A DNA stretch of 64,000 nucleotides from positions 2,852,001 through 2,916,000 of the forward strand of contig NZ_CP049862.1 in NCBI RefSeq assembly GCF_011300875.1, read 5' to 3'. Positions 54,756 through 64,000 of the stretch are shown here, piece by piece. The position numbers and the translations under genes are program-made. The stretch's first letter is position 1. Each line of letters opens with the position of its first letter. The notes beneath the pieces were generated by a model. The model made no database searches. It was not told the DNA's origin and was given only the letters and a program-made list of their open reading frames with translations. This DNA is from Sanguibacter sp. HDW7 (GTDB lineage: Bacteria > Actinomycetota > Actinomycetes > Actinomycetales > Cellulomonadaceae).

Positions 54756-55562
54756 GTGACCGCGCAGCGACCTGCGGCGTCACGGCCCCGGCCGACCGCC
54801 GCGTTCTTCGACCTCGACAAGACCGTCATCGCGACGTCGAGCGTGTCCGCGTTCTCGCGCCCGTTCGCTGCTGGCGGCCTCCTCTCGCGCCGCGCCATGC
54901 TGCGCTCCGCGTACGCGCACGTCCTCTACATGGCGGGCGGCGCGGACGCCGAGCAGACCGAGCGCATGCGCCGCACGCTCTCCGCGCTCGTCGAGGGCTG
55001 GGACGTCGCGCAGGTGAGCGAGATCGTCAGCGAGACCCTCCACGACCTCATCGACCCCTACGTGTACGCCGAGGCCGTCGAGCTCATGGCCGCGCACCAT
55101 GCGGCCGGGCGTGACGTCGTCATCGTCTCGGCGTCCGGCACGGAGGTCGTCGAGCCCATCGCGGCGGCGCTCGGCGCGGACCGCGTCGTCGCGACGCGCA
55201 TGGAGATCGCCGACGGCCGCTACACGGGCGGCATCGACTTCTACGCCTACGGGGAGAACAAGGCGGTCGCGGTGCGCGAGCTCGCCGAGAAGCACGGCTA
55301 CGACCTCGCCGAGTCCTACGCGTACTCCGACTCGATCACGGACGCACCGATGCTCGGGGCCGTCGGGCACAGCTTCGTCGTGAACCCCGACCGCGCACTA
55401 CGACGGCTCGCCGCCGAGGAGGGCTGGGACGTGCTGACGTTCACGCGGCCCGTCGCGATCGAGGCGTTCCTCACGCCGCGGCGCGGGATCGCTGTGGGCG
55501 TCGCGCTCGCGGCCGCCGCGGGCGCGATCGTCTGGGCGGTGCAGCGGCGTCGGTCGCGCTGA
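54756..55562 (+). CDS. HAD-IB family hydrolase with C-terminal helix
   Basis: 268 aa from GTG 54756. Motifs: I AFFDLDKTVIATSS (nucleophile DxD, here DLD), II VIVSASG, III ENKAVAVREL and IV YSDSITDAPML. A C-terminal segment RGIAVGVALAAAAGAIVWAV is a membrane anchor. The family (SerB/phosphatidylglycerophosphatase-like subclass IB) sits beside cpaE homologues throughout actinobacteria. TAGGCT (54743-54748) lies seven bases before GTG and there is no Shine-Dalgarno, so the mRNA may be leaderless. Substrate unknown, phosphoserine or a phospholipid being options. Confidence 0.9.
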   Translation: MTAQRPAASRPRPTAAFFDLDKTVIATSSVSAFSRPFAAGGLLSRRAMLRSAYAHVLYMAGGADAEQTERMRRTLSALVEGWDVAQVSEIVSETLHDLIDPYVYAEAVELMAAHHAAGRDVVIVSASGTEVVEPIAAALGADRVVATRMEIADGRYTGGIDFYAYGENKAVAVRELAEKHGYDLAESYAYSDSITDAPMLGAVGHSFVVNPDRALRRLAAEEGWDVLTFTRPVAIEAFLTPRRGIAVGVALAAAAGAIVWAVQRRRSR

Positions 55563-55723
55563 TCCGCAGGCCGTGTCCGAGGACGTCCGCGCGGGCGGCC
55601 GCTCGCGCAGACATCGTCGGGAGCGAGGCGCTGCGCCGCGCTCCCGCTCGGTGCACGCGCCGTCGACCGTGGGCCGGGACCGTGGGACCTCGGCCCCCAG
55701 CCGTCCCCGCGTCCGGGCGCAGG

Positions 55724-58700
55724 TCAGCGCGTCTCGACGTGCCCGTAGCGGTGGCGCGTGCGGCTCACGGCCTGCTCGCGGAGGAACGCGAGCAGCTCGC
55801 GCGCGCCCGACGCGACGACGGGGGCGTCGAGCACCGTGACGAAGCCGGTCCGTCCGGCGGCGGCCTCGCGGAGCCCGGGGCTCCTCCCGACGACGCGGAT
55901 GCGCCCGTCGACGTCGCCCGCGGCGACGCGTGAGGCGAACGTCGTCGCGTCCTCGACGCGGGCGTCGCCCGGCAGGGCGAGGTCGACGTACGTGCCACCC
56001 TTCGGGTCGCGCAGAGCGACACCCGCCGGGCCTGCGTCGTCCGGCTCCGTGCCATGCCCGGCACCCGCACCGCCCACGCCCCCGCGCACGACGGTCGGGT
56101 CGACCGACACCTCGACGCTCACGCCGCACCGCTCGGCGGCGGCGAGGACGCGCGTCACCTCGACCTCGTGCGCGCCGGGCCCGACGCGCACGGTCGCGTG
56201 CGGCACGGGCCGATAGCGCAGCACGTTCGACTCGACGGTGAGGCCGCTCGGGTCGTGCTCGCGTGAGAACCGCTCGCGCCACCAGCGGGCGTCGGACTCC
56301 CCCGCCCGGGCGAGCCACGCGCCGGGTGCGGTCTCGCGGTCGGGCACGCCGGGCGCGTCGGCCCACGTGCCGAGCTGCGCGACGTAGTGCGGTCCACCGG
56401 CCTTGGCGCCGGGGCCGACGACGGACGCCTTCCATCCGCCGAACGGCTGACGGCGCACGATCGCGCCGGTCGTGTGCCGGTTGACGTAGAGGTTCCCGGC
56501 CTCGACGCGCTCGGTCCAGCGGTCGATCTCGTCGTCGTCGAGCGAGTGCAGGCCGCTCGTGAGCCCGAGGTCGACGTCGTTGACGACGGCGATCGCGTCG
56601 TCGAGCGTCGCGACGCGCACGACGCCGAGCACGGGGCCGAACGCCTCGGTGCGGTGGAACCACGAGCCCGGACGGACGTCGGCGCGGATGCCCGGCGACC
56701 ACATGAGGCCGACGTCGTCGAGGCGCCGGGGCTCGACGAGCCAGCTCTCGCCGGGCTCGAGCATCGTGAGGGCGCGCAGCAGGTCGCCGTCGGCGACGGG
56801 CGTGAGGGGGTTCATGACGGTGCCGGCGTCGGTCGCGGGGCCGACAACGAGGGACGTCACGGCGTCGGCGAGCTGACGGCGCAGGCGGTCGTCGGCGCCC
56901 GCGGAGCCGACGAGGACGAGGAGCGACGCGGCCGAGCACTTCTGGCCGGCGTGGCCGAAGGCGGAGCGCACGGTGTCGGCGACCGCGAGGTCGACGTCGG
57001 CGGACGGCGTGACGATCACGGCGTTCTTGCCCGACGTCTCCGCGAGGACGTCGAGGTCAGGGCGCATGCGCGCGAAGAGCTGCGCGGTGGCGAGCGAGCC
57101 GGTGAGCAGGACGCGCGTGACGTCGGGGTGCTGCACGAGATGGCTGCCGACGCCGGCCTCGCCGCGGCCGTCGACGTCGAGCACCTGGAGGACGTCGGGC
57201 GCGTGCCCCGTCTCCGCGAGCGCGTCACGCACCGCTCCCGCCGCCATGGCGGCGGACAGGGGCGTGAGGTGCGAGGGCTTGAGGAGCGCGGGCGAACCGG
57301 CGGCGAGCGACGCGAGCACGGAGCCGAGCGGGATCGCGACGGGGAAGTTCCACGGTGGGGTGACGAGCGTGACGCCCGACGGCCTGTGGACGGCGTCCGG
57401 GTCGGCGTCCTTGTGGTCGGGGTCGAGCCGCTCGGCGGAGCCTGCGTACCAGCGGGCGAGGTCGATGACCTCGGAGATCTCCGGGTCGATCTCGGCGACG
57501 GTCTTGCGGGCCTCGGCGACGACCGTCGCGGCGATCGCGTCGCGCCTCTCGGCGAGGAGCTCGGCGGCTCTCCTCAGCGCTGCGCCGCGGGCACGTGGCG
57601 GGACGGCCGCCCAGGTGAGGCGCAGCTCGACGGCGCGGGCGACGACGGTGTCGGCCTCCGTCACCGTCCGCACGGGCACGAGCGACGCAGGCGCAGCATG
57701 CGGCGTGGCACCGCCCCGCATCGCCGCGCCCCTCTCCCGCACCGAGGCGAGCGCGGGATCCAGGTCGGGCACGTTCCAGAACTCCCGCGATCCGCGCTCC
57801 CCCGCACCGGCGGCTGTGCCAGCGCCTGCGCTGGAGCGAGCGCCCGCACGCGGTTCTGAGTCGTGCACGCGGGTTTCAACACGCGTGAGCGACTGAAAGC
57901 CGCGTGCAGACGGCTCGTCGGGGCTCGCGGACGCCGGTGAGGCGGGCGGGTCGGCTGAGGCCGGCGAGGCCGGCGAGGCCGGCGGGTCGGGCGGGTCGAC
58001 TGGGACCGGCGGGTCAGGCGGGTCAGGCGGGTCGGCGGGTTCCGGCAGGTCGGGAGGGGAAGGCAGGCCCTGCGGGTCAGGTGAGGTGGCGCGGAGGCGG
58101 CGGGGCGTGCGGTCCACCGTGGGGGCCGCCACGACCGCCGCGCGGAACGCTTCCTCCTGGGCGTCGAGCGCCGTGCCGCCTGCCGACATCGCGTGGAGGA
58201 AGTTCTGCGGCGCCGCGTTCTCCTCGAGCCGACGCACGAGGTACCCGACGGCGACGTCGAGGTCGGCCGGGTCGACGGCCGGCACGTAGAGCAGCACCCG
58301 ACCGGTCTCTGCGCGGACGGCGCGCGCCTGCGCCGGCGCCATGCCGTGGAGCATCTCGACCTCCATGCGCGCCGCCTCGCCGCGCTCGCGTGCGAGCAGG
58401 TGCGCGGCCGCGACGTGGAAGAGGTTGTGGCTCGCGACGCCGACGCGCAGGCCGAGCCCGGGCGTGAGCGCGAGGTCGACGAGGTCGAGGTACGACGCGT
58501 CGACCTCAGCCTTCGTCGCGTAGACGGTCTGCTCCCAGCCGTGAAGCTCGGCCTCGACGCGTTCCATCGCGAGGTTCGCGCCCTTGACGAGCCGCACCCG
58601 CAGAGGCCGCCCGCCCGCGGCCTCGCGCCGCCGGGAGTGGAGGAGCACCTCCTCGAGCGCCGCGCGCGAGTCGGGCAGGTACGCCTGGAGGGCGACGCCG

Positions 58701-59440
58701 AGGCGCAGGTCCCGCAGCCCTGGGTCGTCGGCGAGCTCGGCGACGACCGCGAGCGTGAGCGCAAGGTCCCGGTACTCCTCCATGTCGAGGACGAGGTGCG
58801 TGCCGTGCGCGCTCGCCGCGCGCGCCAGGGGCCGCAGCCGCCGCAGGACGCGCGCGCGGGAGCCGTCGAGGTCCCACGTGACGATCTGCGGGACGAGCGC
58901 GGACACCTTGACGGAGACGTGGTCGACGTCGGGCCGGGCGACGAGCTCGCGCAGCCGAGCGACGCGCGCGGCGGCCTCGGCCTCCCCGAGGACAGCCTCG
59001 CCGAGGAGGTTGACGTTGACGTCGAAGCCGCCACCCCGCAGGCGCGCGAGCTGCGGGCCGAGGTCGGTCGCGTCGGCGATGAGGTGCCCGATCATCTGCC
59101 GCATGCGGCCGCGCGCGGCGGGCACGGCGACCTGCGGCGCGAGGGGCGCGAGTCGCGCTCCGCGGGTGAGCAGCAGGCGGTCGGCGGCGCCGAGGAACGT
59201 CGGGCGCAGGCCGGCGCTGCCGAGGGCCGCGAGCTCGTGCGCCGCGACGTGCGGGTCGCGCGGGCGCACGACGCGGTCGACGAACCGCAGTGCGAGCTCG
59301 AGGCCGTCGGGGTCGGCGACGAGCGACGCGAGGCGGCGGGTCGAGCGACGTTCTGCAGAGGTCTCGTCGTGGGCGGTCGCGGCGAGCCAGCGGCGCGCGA
59401 GCCCGACCGCCTCGGGGACGACATCGTCGAGCGTCACCAT
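55724..59440 (-). CDS. putA: Bifunctional proline dehydrogenase / glutamate-semialdehyde dehydrogenase
   Basis: 1238 aa from ATG 59440 with GGGAGGAT upstream. The proline dehydrogenase barrel occupies about 90-450 (VKVSALVPQI, HLVLDMEEYRDL, VRLVKGANLAME, ASHNLFHVAAAH). The aldehyde dehydrogenase region, about 580-1080, has TPPWNFPVAIPLGS, catalytic Glu in LAETSGKNA and Cys835 in HAGQKCSAAS, then TEAFGPVLGV. Converts proline to glutamate with FAD and NAD. No DNA-binding head. Between the two domains, residues 460-570 form a Pro/Asp/Ala-rich linker that includes a translated palindromic element. The length is close to other actinobacterial fusions with a C-terminal extension. Confidence 0.95.
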   Translation of the reverse strand: MVTLDDVVPEAVGLARRWLAATAHDETSAERRSTRRLASLVADPDGLELALRFVDRVVRPRDPHVAAHELAALGSAGLRPTFLGAADRLLLTRGARLAPLAPQVAVPAARGRMRQMIGHLIADATDLGPQLARLRGGGFDVNVNLLGEAVLGEAEAAARVARLRELVARPDVDHVSVKVSALVPQIVTWDLDGSRARVLRRLRPLARAASAHGTHLVLDMEEYRDLALTLAVVAELADDPGLRDLRLGVALQAYLPDSRAALEEVLLHSRRREAAGGRPLRVRLVKGANLAMERVEAELHGWEQTVYATKAEVDASYLDLVDLALTPGLGLRVGVASHNLFHVAAAHLLARERGEAARMEVEMLHGMAPAQARAVRAETGRVLLYVPAVDPADLDVAVGYLVRRLEENAAPQNFLHAMSAGGTALDAQEEAFRAAVVAAPTVDRTPRRLRATSPDPQGLPSPPDLPEPADPPDPPDPPVPVDPPDPPASPASPASADPPASPASASPDEPSARGFQSLTRVETRVHDSEPRAGARSSAGAGTAAGAGERGSREFWNVPDLDPALASVRERGAAMRGGATPHAAPASLVPVRTVTEADTVVARAVELRLTWAAVPPRARGAALRRAAELLAERRDAIAATVVAEARKTVAEIDPEISEVIDLARWYAGSAERLDPDHKDADPDAVHRPSGVTLVTPPWNFPVAIPLGSVLASLAAGSPALLKPSHLTPLSAAMAAGAVRDALAETGHAPDVLQVLDVDGRGEAGVGSHLVQHPDVTRVLLTGSLATAQLFARMRPDLDVLAETSGKNAVIVTPSADVDLAVADTVRSAFGHAGQKCSAASLLVLVGSAGADDRLRRQLADAVTSLVVGPATDAGTVMNPLTPVADGDLLRALTMLEPGESWLVEPRRLDDVGLMWSPGIRADVRPGSWFHRTEAFGPVLGVVRVATLDDAIAVVNDVDLGLTSGLHSLDDDEIDRWTERVEAGNLYVNRHTTGAIVRRQPFGGWKASVVGPGAKAGGPHYVAQLGTWADAPGVPDRETAPGAWLARAGESDARWWRERFSREHDPSGLTVESNVLRYRPVPHATVRVGPGAHEVEVTRVLAAAERCGVSVEVSVDPTVVRGGVGGAGAGHGTEPDDAGPAGVALRDPKGGTYVDLALPGDARVEDATTFASRVAAGDVDGRIRVVGRSPGLREAAAGRTGFVTVLDAPVVASGARELLAFLREQAVSRTRHRYGHVETR
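57846..57907. repeat. Palindromic element family E inside putA
   Basis: GCACGCGGTTCTGAGTCG (57846-57863) pairs with CGACTGAAAGCCGCGTGC (57890-57907) with three mismatches. CACGCGG words start at 57847 and 57866, CGCGTG words at 57882 and 57901, 19 nt apart, as in the intergenic copy at 41111. It encodes PutA residues about 512-532 (GFQSLTRVETRVHDSEPRAG) in the interdomain linker without breaking the frame. Confidence 0.85.
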
Positions 59441-59520
59441 GCGTTCATCCTCCCGCCGCAACCGGCACGGGCGCACGATCTCGGAGCCAGTCTGAGACGC
59501 GAAGGGTCACCTGTCGGGAC

Positions 59521-59560
59521 GCCGACGGCCGGCTCCCCCGCAGGGGAACCGGCCGTCGGC
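59521..59560 (-). terminator. Hairpin terminator of acs
   Basis: GCCGACGGCCGG and CCGGCCGTCGGC at the outer ends (59521-59532, 59549-59560) plus inner TCCCC/GGGGA give a near-perfect palindrome 11 bases after the acs stop. No U-tract. Confidence 0.8.
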
Positions 59561-59571
59561 GCAGTGCAGAC

Positions 59572-61563
<1,992 letters not shown>

Positions 61564-61734
61564 GACGTTCCTCCGTTGTGCATCGACGTTGGTGCAACGG
61601 GACCTTCGTCCCGCTCGGAGTGTAGTCCCGCTCACACCTCGCGGGGCGTGGGAGTCCCTCATCGTGGGCAGCCGGAGGCGCGGGATCCCGGGGATGTGAC
61701 GGGGTCCCGCTCCCACGTCGCGACATGCGCGGCG

Positions 61735-62634
61735 TCACGAGCCGCGGCCGCACCTCGCCAAGGCCAGGTTCACCGCACCCGCGACCGGGGCCTCGGCCAG
61801 GTGGCGGACGTGCGCTCCCGGGACGAACCTCCGCACGGCGTCCGCCACCCTCTCCCTCTGCTCCGGGACCGCGGCGAGCAGCCCTCCCGCGAGCACGACC
61901 GCAGAGCCGTCGGCGCCGCGCGAGACGAGGTCACGCACGCAGGCGGCGAGAGCCTCGGCCCCTGCCGCGAGCACCTCGGTCGCGAGGTGCGAACCAGCCG
62001 CGGCGGCGCCCGTCACGGCAGGGCCGTGATCGCCCCACCGCTCGGGCCCCTGCGCCCACGAGAGCCGGTGGACGAGACCCGGGACGTCGGGCACTCCGAC
62101 CGACTCCAGCAGGTGGGCCCGGAGCACAGCGTCGGGACGGCCGGCATCCTCGGCGCGCAGCAACGCCGCGACAGCGTCACGTACGAGCGCGGACGCCGAC
62201 CCCGGGTCCGAGAGGACCCAGCCCCACCCTGCCGCCCGCAGCCGCGCACCGGAACGGTCGCGCCCGACGACGATCGACCCCGTCCCGGCGATGACGCCGA
62301 TGCCGTCCTGGAGGCCCGCGGCGGGCACGACGAGCTCGGCGTCGTTGACGATCGTCACGGAAGCCCGCAGAACGGCTGCCGTCCGGTCCCCGAGCTCGCG
62401 CGCATGCTCGACGGTCTCGACGCCGTGGGCACCCACGACGACGGTCAGTGCCGCACGCCCGCCGAGCGCATCGGTGACCGTGCGCGCGAGCCACCGGGCA
62501 GCACCTGCGTCCGACGCCTCCCAGCCGCGGGTCGCGACGACGACGTCCTGCACGACCGCGCCCTCGCTGTCGACCGCACGAACCTGTGTCTTCGTCCCGC
62601 CGACGTCGACGCCGACGACCAGGGGCTCGCTCAT
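61735..62634 (-). CDS. BadF/BadG/NagK-like sugar kinase
   Basis: 299 aa from ATG 62634, overlapping the SIS gene stop (ATGA). ASKHA-fold motifs: phosphate-1 VVGVDVGGTKTQVRAVD, phosphate-2 GVIAGTGSIVVGRD, adenosine region VVLAGGLLAAVPEQ; SDPGSASALVRDAV belongs to the N-acetylglucosamine kinase/BadF group. It lacks ROK-family zinc Cys. It likely phosphorylates GlcNAc or GlcN released by the GH9 enzyme of the same operon; the substrate is inferred from context. Confidence 0.87.
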   Translation of the reverse strand: MSEPLVVGVDVGGTKTQVRAVDSEGAVVQDVVVATRGWEASDAGAARWLARTVTDALGGRAALTVVVGAHGVETVEHARELGDRTAAVLRASVTIVNDAELVVPAAGLQDGIGVIAGTGSIVVGRDRSGARLRAAGWGWVLSDPGSASALVRDAVAALLRAEDAGRPDAVLRAHLLESVGVPDVPGLVHRLSWAQGPERWGDHGPAVTGAAAAGSHLATEVLAAGAEALAACVRDLVSRGADGSAVVLAGGLLAAVPEQRERVADAVRRFVPGAHVRHLAEAPVAGAVNLALARCGRGS

Positions 62635-63674
62635 GCGTCCAGTCTCGGCGACGCGATCGCGAAGTCGCCCGGATCGACGCCACCGGCCTTCGTGTCGTCG
62701 TTCGCGAAGACGAACGCCTCGACGTCGACCCCAGCAGCCGCCGCCAGCTCACCGGCGAGAACCTGCAGCGCGACGATCTCGGCGACCGTCCGCGGAGCGC
62801 CGGTCACCTCGGGGAGCCGCAGCACCTCGAGCGCCCCGTCCCGTTCGACGTCACGCGTCGTCACCAGCAGGGTGAGGTGACCCGCTCCCGCGAGCGTGCG
62901 TGCGAGGGCGACCTCCCGCCCGTCGCCGACGACGATGTGGAGGGAGCGCCCGGCGGACTCCATCGCGCCGTGGAGGTAGTTGCGCGTCACCGCCGGGGTC
63001 GCGGGCAGCCGGACGACCTCACGCAGGAGCAGCGCGACGGCCTCGACGACGGTGAGCCCGGCACCGGACGCGACGACGTCCGCCGCGACGACGCCCGTGC
63101 CGGTGCATCGCACCGCCAGGTCCCGCATGATCGGCGTGGCGTCGGCAACGACGCCACGCACGAGGTCCCCGATCCCGACCCACGGGCTGGGTCGCCCGCC
63201 GAGCATGCGTGCGGTGAGCCGTTCGAGCGCGATGCACGTCCCCGTGAGGCCGACCGTCGACGCGTACGAGTCGGGCTCCTCGCCGAGCCCGACCGTCACG
63301 TCGACCGTCGCCTCGAGAGGGCTGTCCGCGACGTTGACGAGCCCGAGCGTGGGGACGTCGACGCTCTCGAGCGCCGCGAGCGTCTCTGCGCTGCGCCCGC
63401 CCTGGGAGACCGCGACGACGAGGTCGGCCCTCGTGACGTGCGACGCCTCCGAGGCGAGGGCGCGCTCGGCGCGGACCCCGCCTGCGCGCAGGTCGAGGAT
63501 CGCGCCCGCGAGCGCCGCGTGCGAGGCCCCCATCGCGAGGAAGGTCGGCGTCCGGACGTCGAGCATCTGCGGGTCGAGCCGGTCGAGCTCCTGCTCGACG
63601 TGCTCGGCGATACGGTCAAGGGCTGTCGCCTGGGCGGTGATGCCGTCGGCGAAGGTGAGTCGGATGGGTGACAT
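62631..63674 (-). CDS. SIS-domain protein (AgaS/GlmS-like sugar isomerase)
   Basis: 347 aa from ATG 63674. Two SIS lobes: the first with FLAMGASHAALAGAILDL, EASHVTRADLVVAVSQGGRSAETLAAL, the SxxGxSxET phosphate loop appearing as SQGGRSAET; the second contains RNYLHGAMESAGRSLHIVVGDGREVALA, where the HGxxES segment resembles the GlmS/AgaS catalytic area, and the tail FANDDTKAGGVDPGDF. No glutaminase domain. Probably a deaminase/isomerase of amino-sugar phosphates, following the kinase step. Second gene of a coupled GH9-SIS-kinase operon. Confidence 0.87.
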   Translation of the reverse strand: MSPIRLTFADGITAQATALDRIAEHVEQELDRLDPQMLDVRTPTFLAMGASHAALAGAILDLRAGGVRAERALASEASHVTRADLVVAVSQGGRSAETLAALESVDVPTLGLVNVADSPLEATVDVTVGLGEEPDSYASTVGLTGTCIALERLTARMLGGRPSPWVGIGDLVRGVVADATPIMRDLAVRCTGTGVVAADVVASGAGLTVVEAVALLLREVVRLPATPAVTRNYLHGAMESAGRSLHIVVGDGREVALARTLAGAGHLTLLVTTRDVERDGALEVLRLPEVTGAPRTVAEIVALQVLAGELAAAAGVDVEAFVFANDDTKAGGVDPGDFAIASPRLDA

Positions 63675-63701
63675 GAGGTGCTCCGTGCGGGTGCGTGCGG
63701 G

Positions 63702-64000
63702 TCAGAGGGTGGCGACGGCGAGCGCGAACCACGCGGTGTGCGGGATCCACTGCTCGGACCAGCGCCAGGAGTCGCCTGGCGGGGCCTCGTGCGGGAGGAA
63801 GGCGATGTCGTCCTCGTCGGTCCATCCCGACGTGATGCCGTTGACGATGCCGCCTGGTGCGTTGGGGAAGTCGGACTCGTACTCGACGACACCGCGGCCA
63901 CGGCCCTGGAGCATGCAGACGTCGAAGGGGTTGCGTCCGAGAACCCAACCGACCTGGTCGGACGCGAAGGCTCGGAGCCGCTCGCGCAGTCCCGGCGCCG
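63702..64000 (-). CDS. GH9-family glycoside hydrolase, C-terminal fragment
   Basis: The gene enters from the right edge; 98 C-terminal codons are seen, ending 27 bases before the SIS start. WVLGRNPFDVCML, then NAPGGIVNGITSG, DEDDIAFLP and WRWSEQWIPHTAWFALA are the typical end of GH9 (cellulase-superfamily E) enzymes, specially the glucosidase/exo-glucosaminidase branch of chitin and chitosan users. The catalytic Asp residues lie outside the window. With the SIS and kinase genes it suggests uptake and breakdown of glucosamine oligomers. Confidence 0.82.
   Translation of the reverse strand, partial: APGLRERLRAFASDQVGWVLGRNPFDVCMLQGRGRGVVEYESDFPNAPGGIVNGITSGWTDEDDIAFLPHEAPPGDSWRWSEQWIPHTAWFALAVATL

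Overview
The window is about 73% G+C with long overlapping open frames on both strands, GTG starts, ATGA/GTGA start-stop overlaps and tails-free hairpin terminators. Together with the gene set (DUF4244 pilin with an actinobacterial tad cluster, SigE-type ECF factors, NarL-type two-component pair, K+-insensitive proton-pumping pyrophosphatase, GH9 glycosidase) this indicates a chromosomal segment of an actinomycete, most likely Micrococcales near Cellulomonadaceae/Sanguibacteraceae. A methyl-accepting chemotaxis protein suggests motility. Genus is inference only. No rRNA, transposase, integrase or CRISPR array was seen.

Layout. 1-6.5 kb: a cut-off FAD-linked oxidase, OsmC-family protein, DUF3806-like protein, an ECF sigma factor with a membrane partner, a tandem universal stress protein and an MFS carrier lacking a normal start codon. 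6.5-13.1 kb: tRNA-Thr(CGT), secreted tripeptidyl-aminopeptidase-like lipoprotein, a two-component pair, and an ArsR-type regulator / 37-aa microprotein / MFS unit under a leaderless, operator-laden promoter. 13.1-32 kb: housekeeping block holB-tmk, Gfo/Idh oxidoreductase, MacB-like ABC exporter, DUF559/AbiEi-type protein, topA, PAP2, endonuclease/phosphatase, methyltransferase, proline-rich membrane protein, hppA. 32-38 kb: two consecutive ECF sigma genes, each translationally coupled to a large single-pass protein with 4 or 5 copies of an unrecognised disulfide-type repeat. 38-46 kb: type Ic aminotransferase, PadR/membrane pair, MFS carrier, chemotaxis receptor, and an LLM flavin oxidoreductase behind a SAM-IV riboswitch and a cysteine-rich leader peptide. 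46-55.6 kb: MrfA/DECH helicase, Flp/Tad pilus cluster and a HAD-IB phosphatase, the conserved actinobacterial helicase/secretion neighbourhood. 55.7-64 kb: bifunctional PutA, acetyl-CoA synthetase, and a sugar operon (GH9 glycosidase, SIS protein, GlcNAc/GlcN-type kinase) cut by the window end.

The most unusual structure is a set of intergenic palindromic elements. At least five sequence families unrelated to each other share a fixed geometry: family A (word CGATAGCCGATCC) always has its inverted word exactly 30 nt downstream; families B to E have a word repeated directly at exactly 19 nt, then both words inverted, again at 19 nt. Most lie just 3' of genes like terminators, but one lies in a divergent promoter region and one is read through in frame inside the PutA linker. 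The dense family A clusters flank the DUF559 gene. The tandem sigma/repeat-protein loci and the SAM-IV plus Cys-leader double control are the other leading leads.
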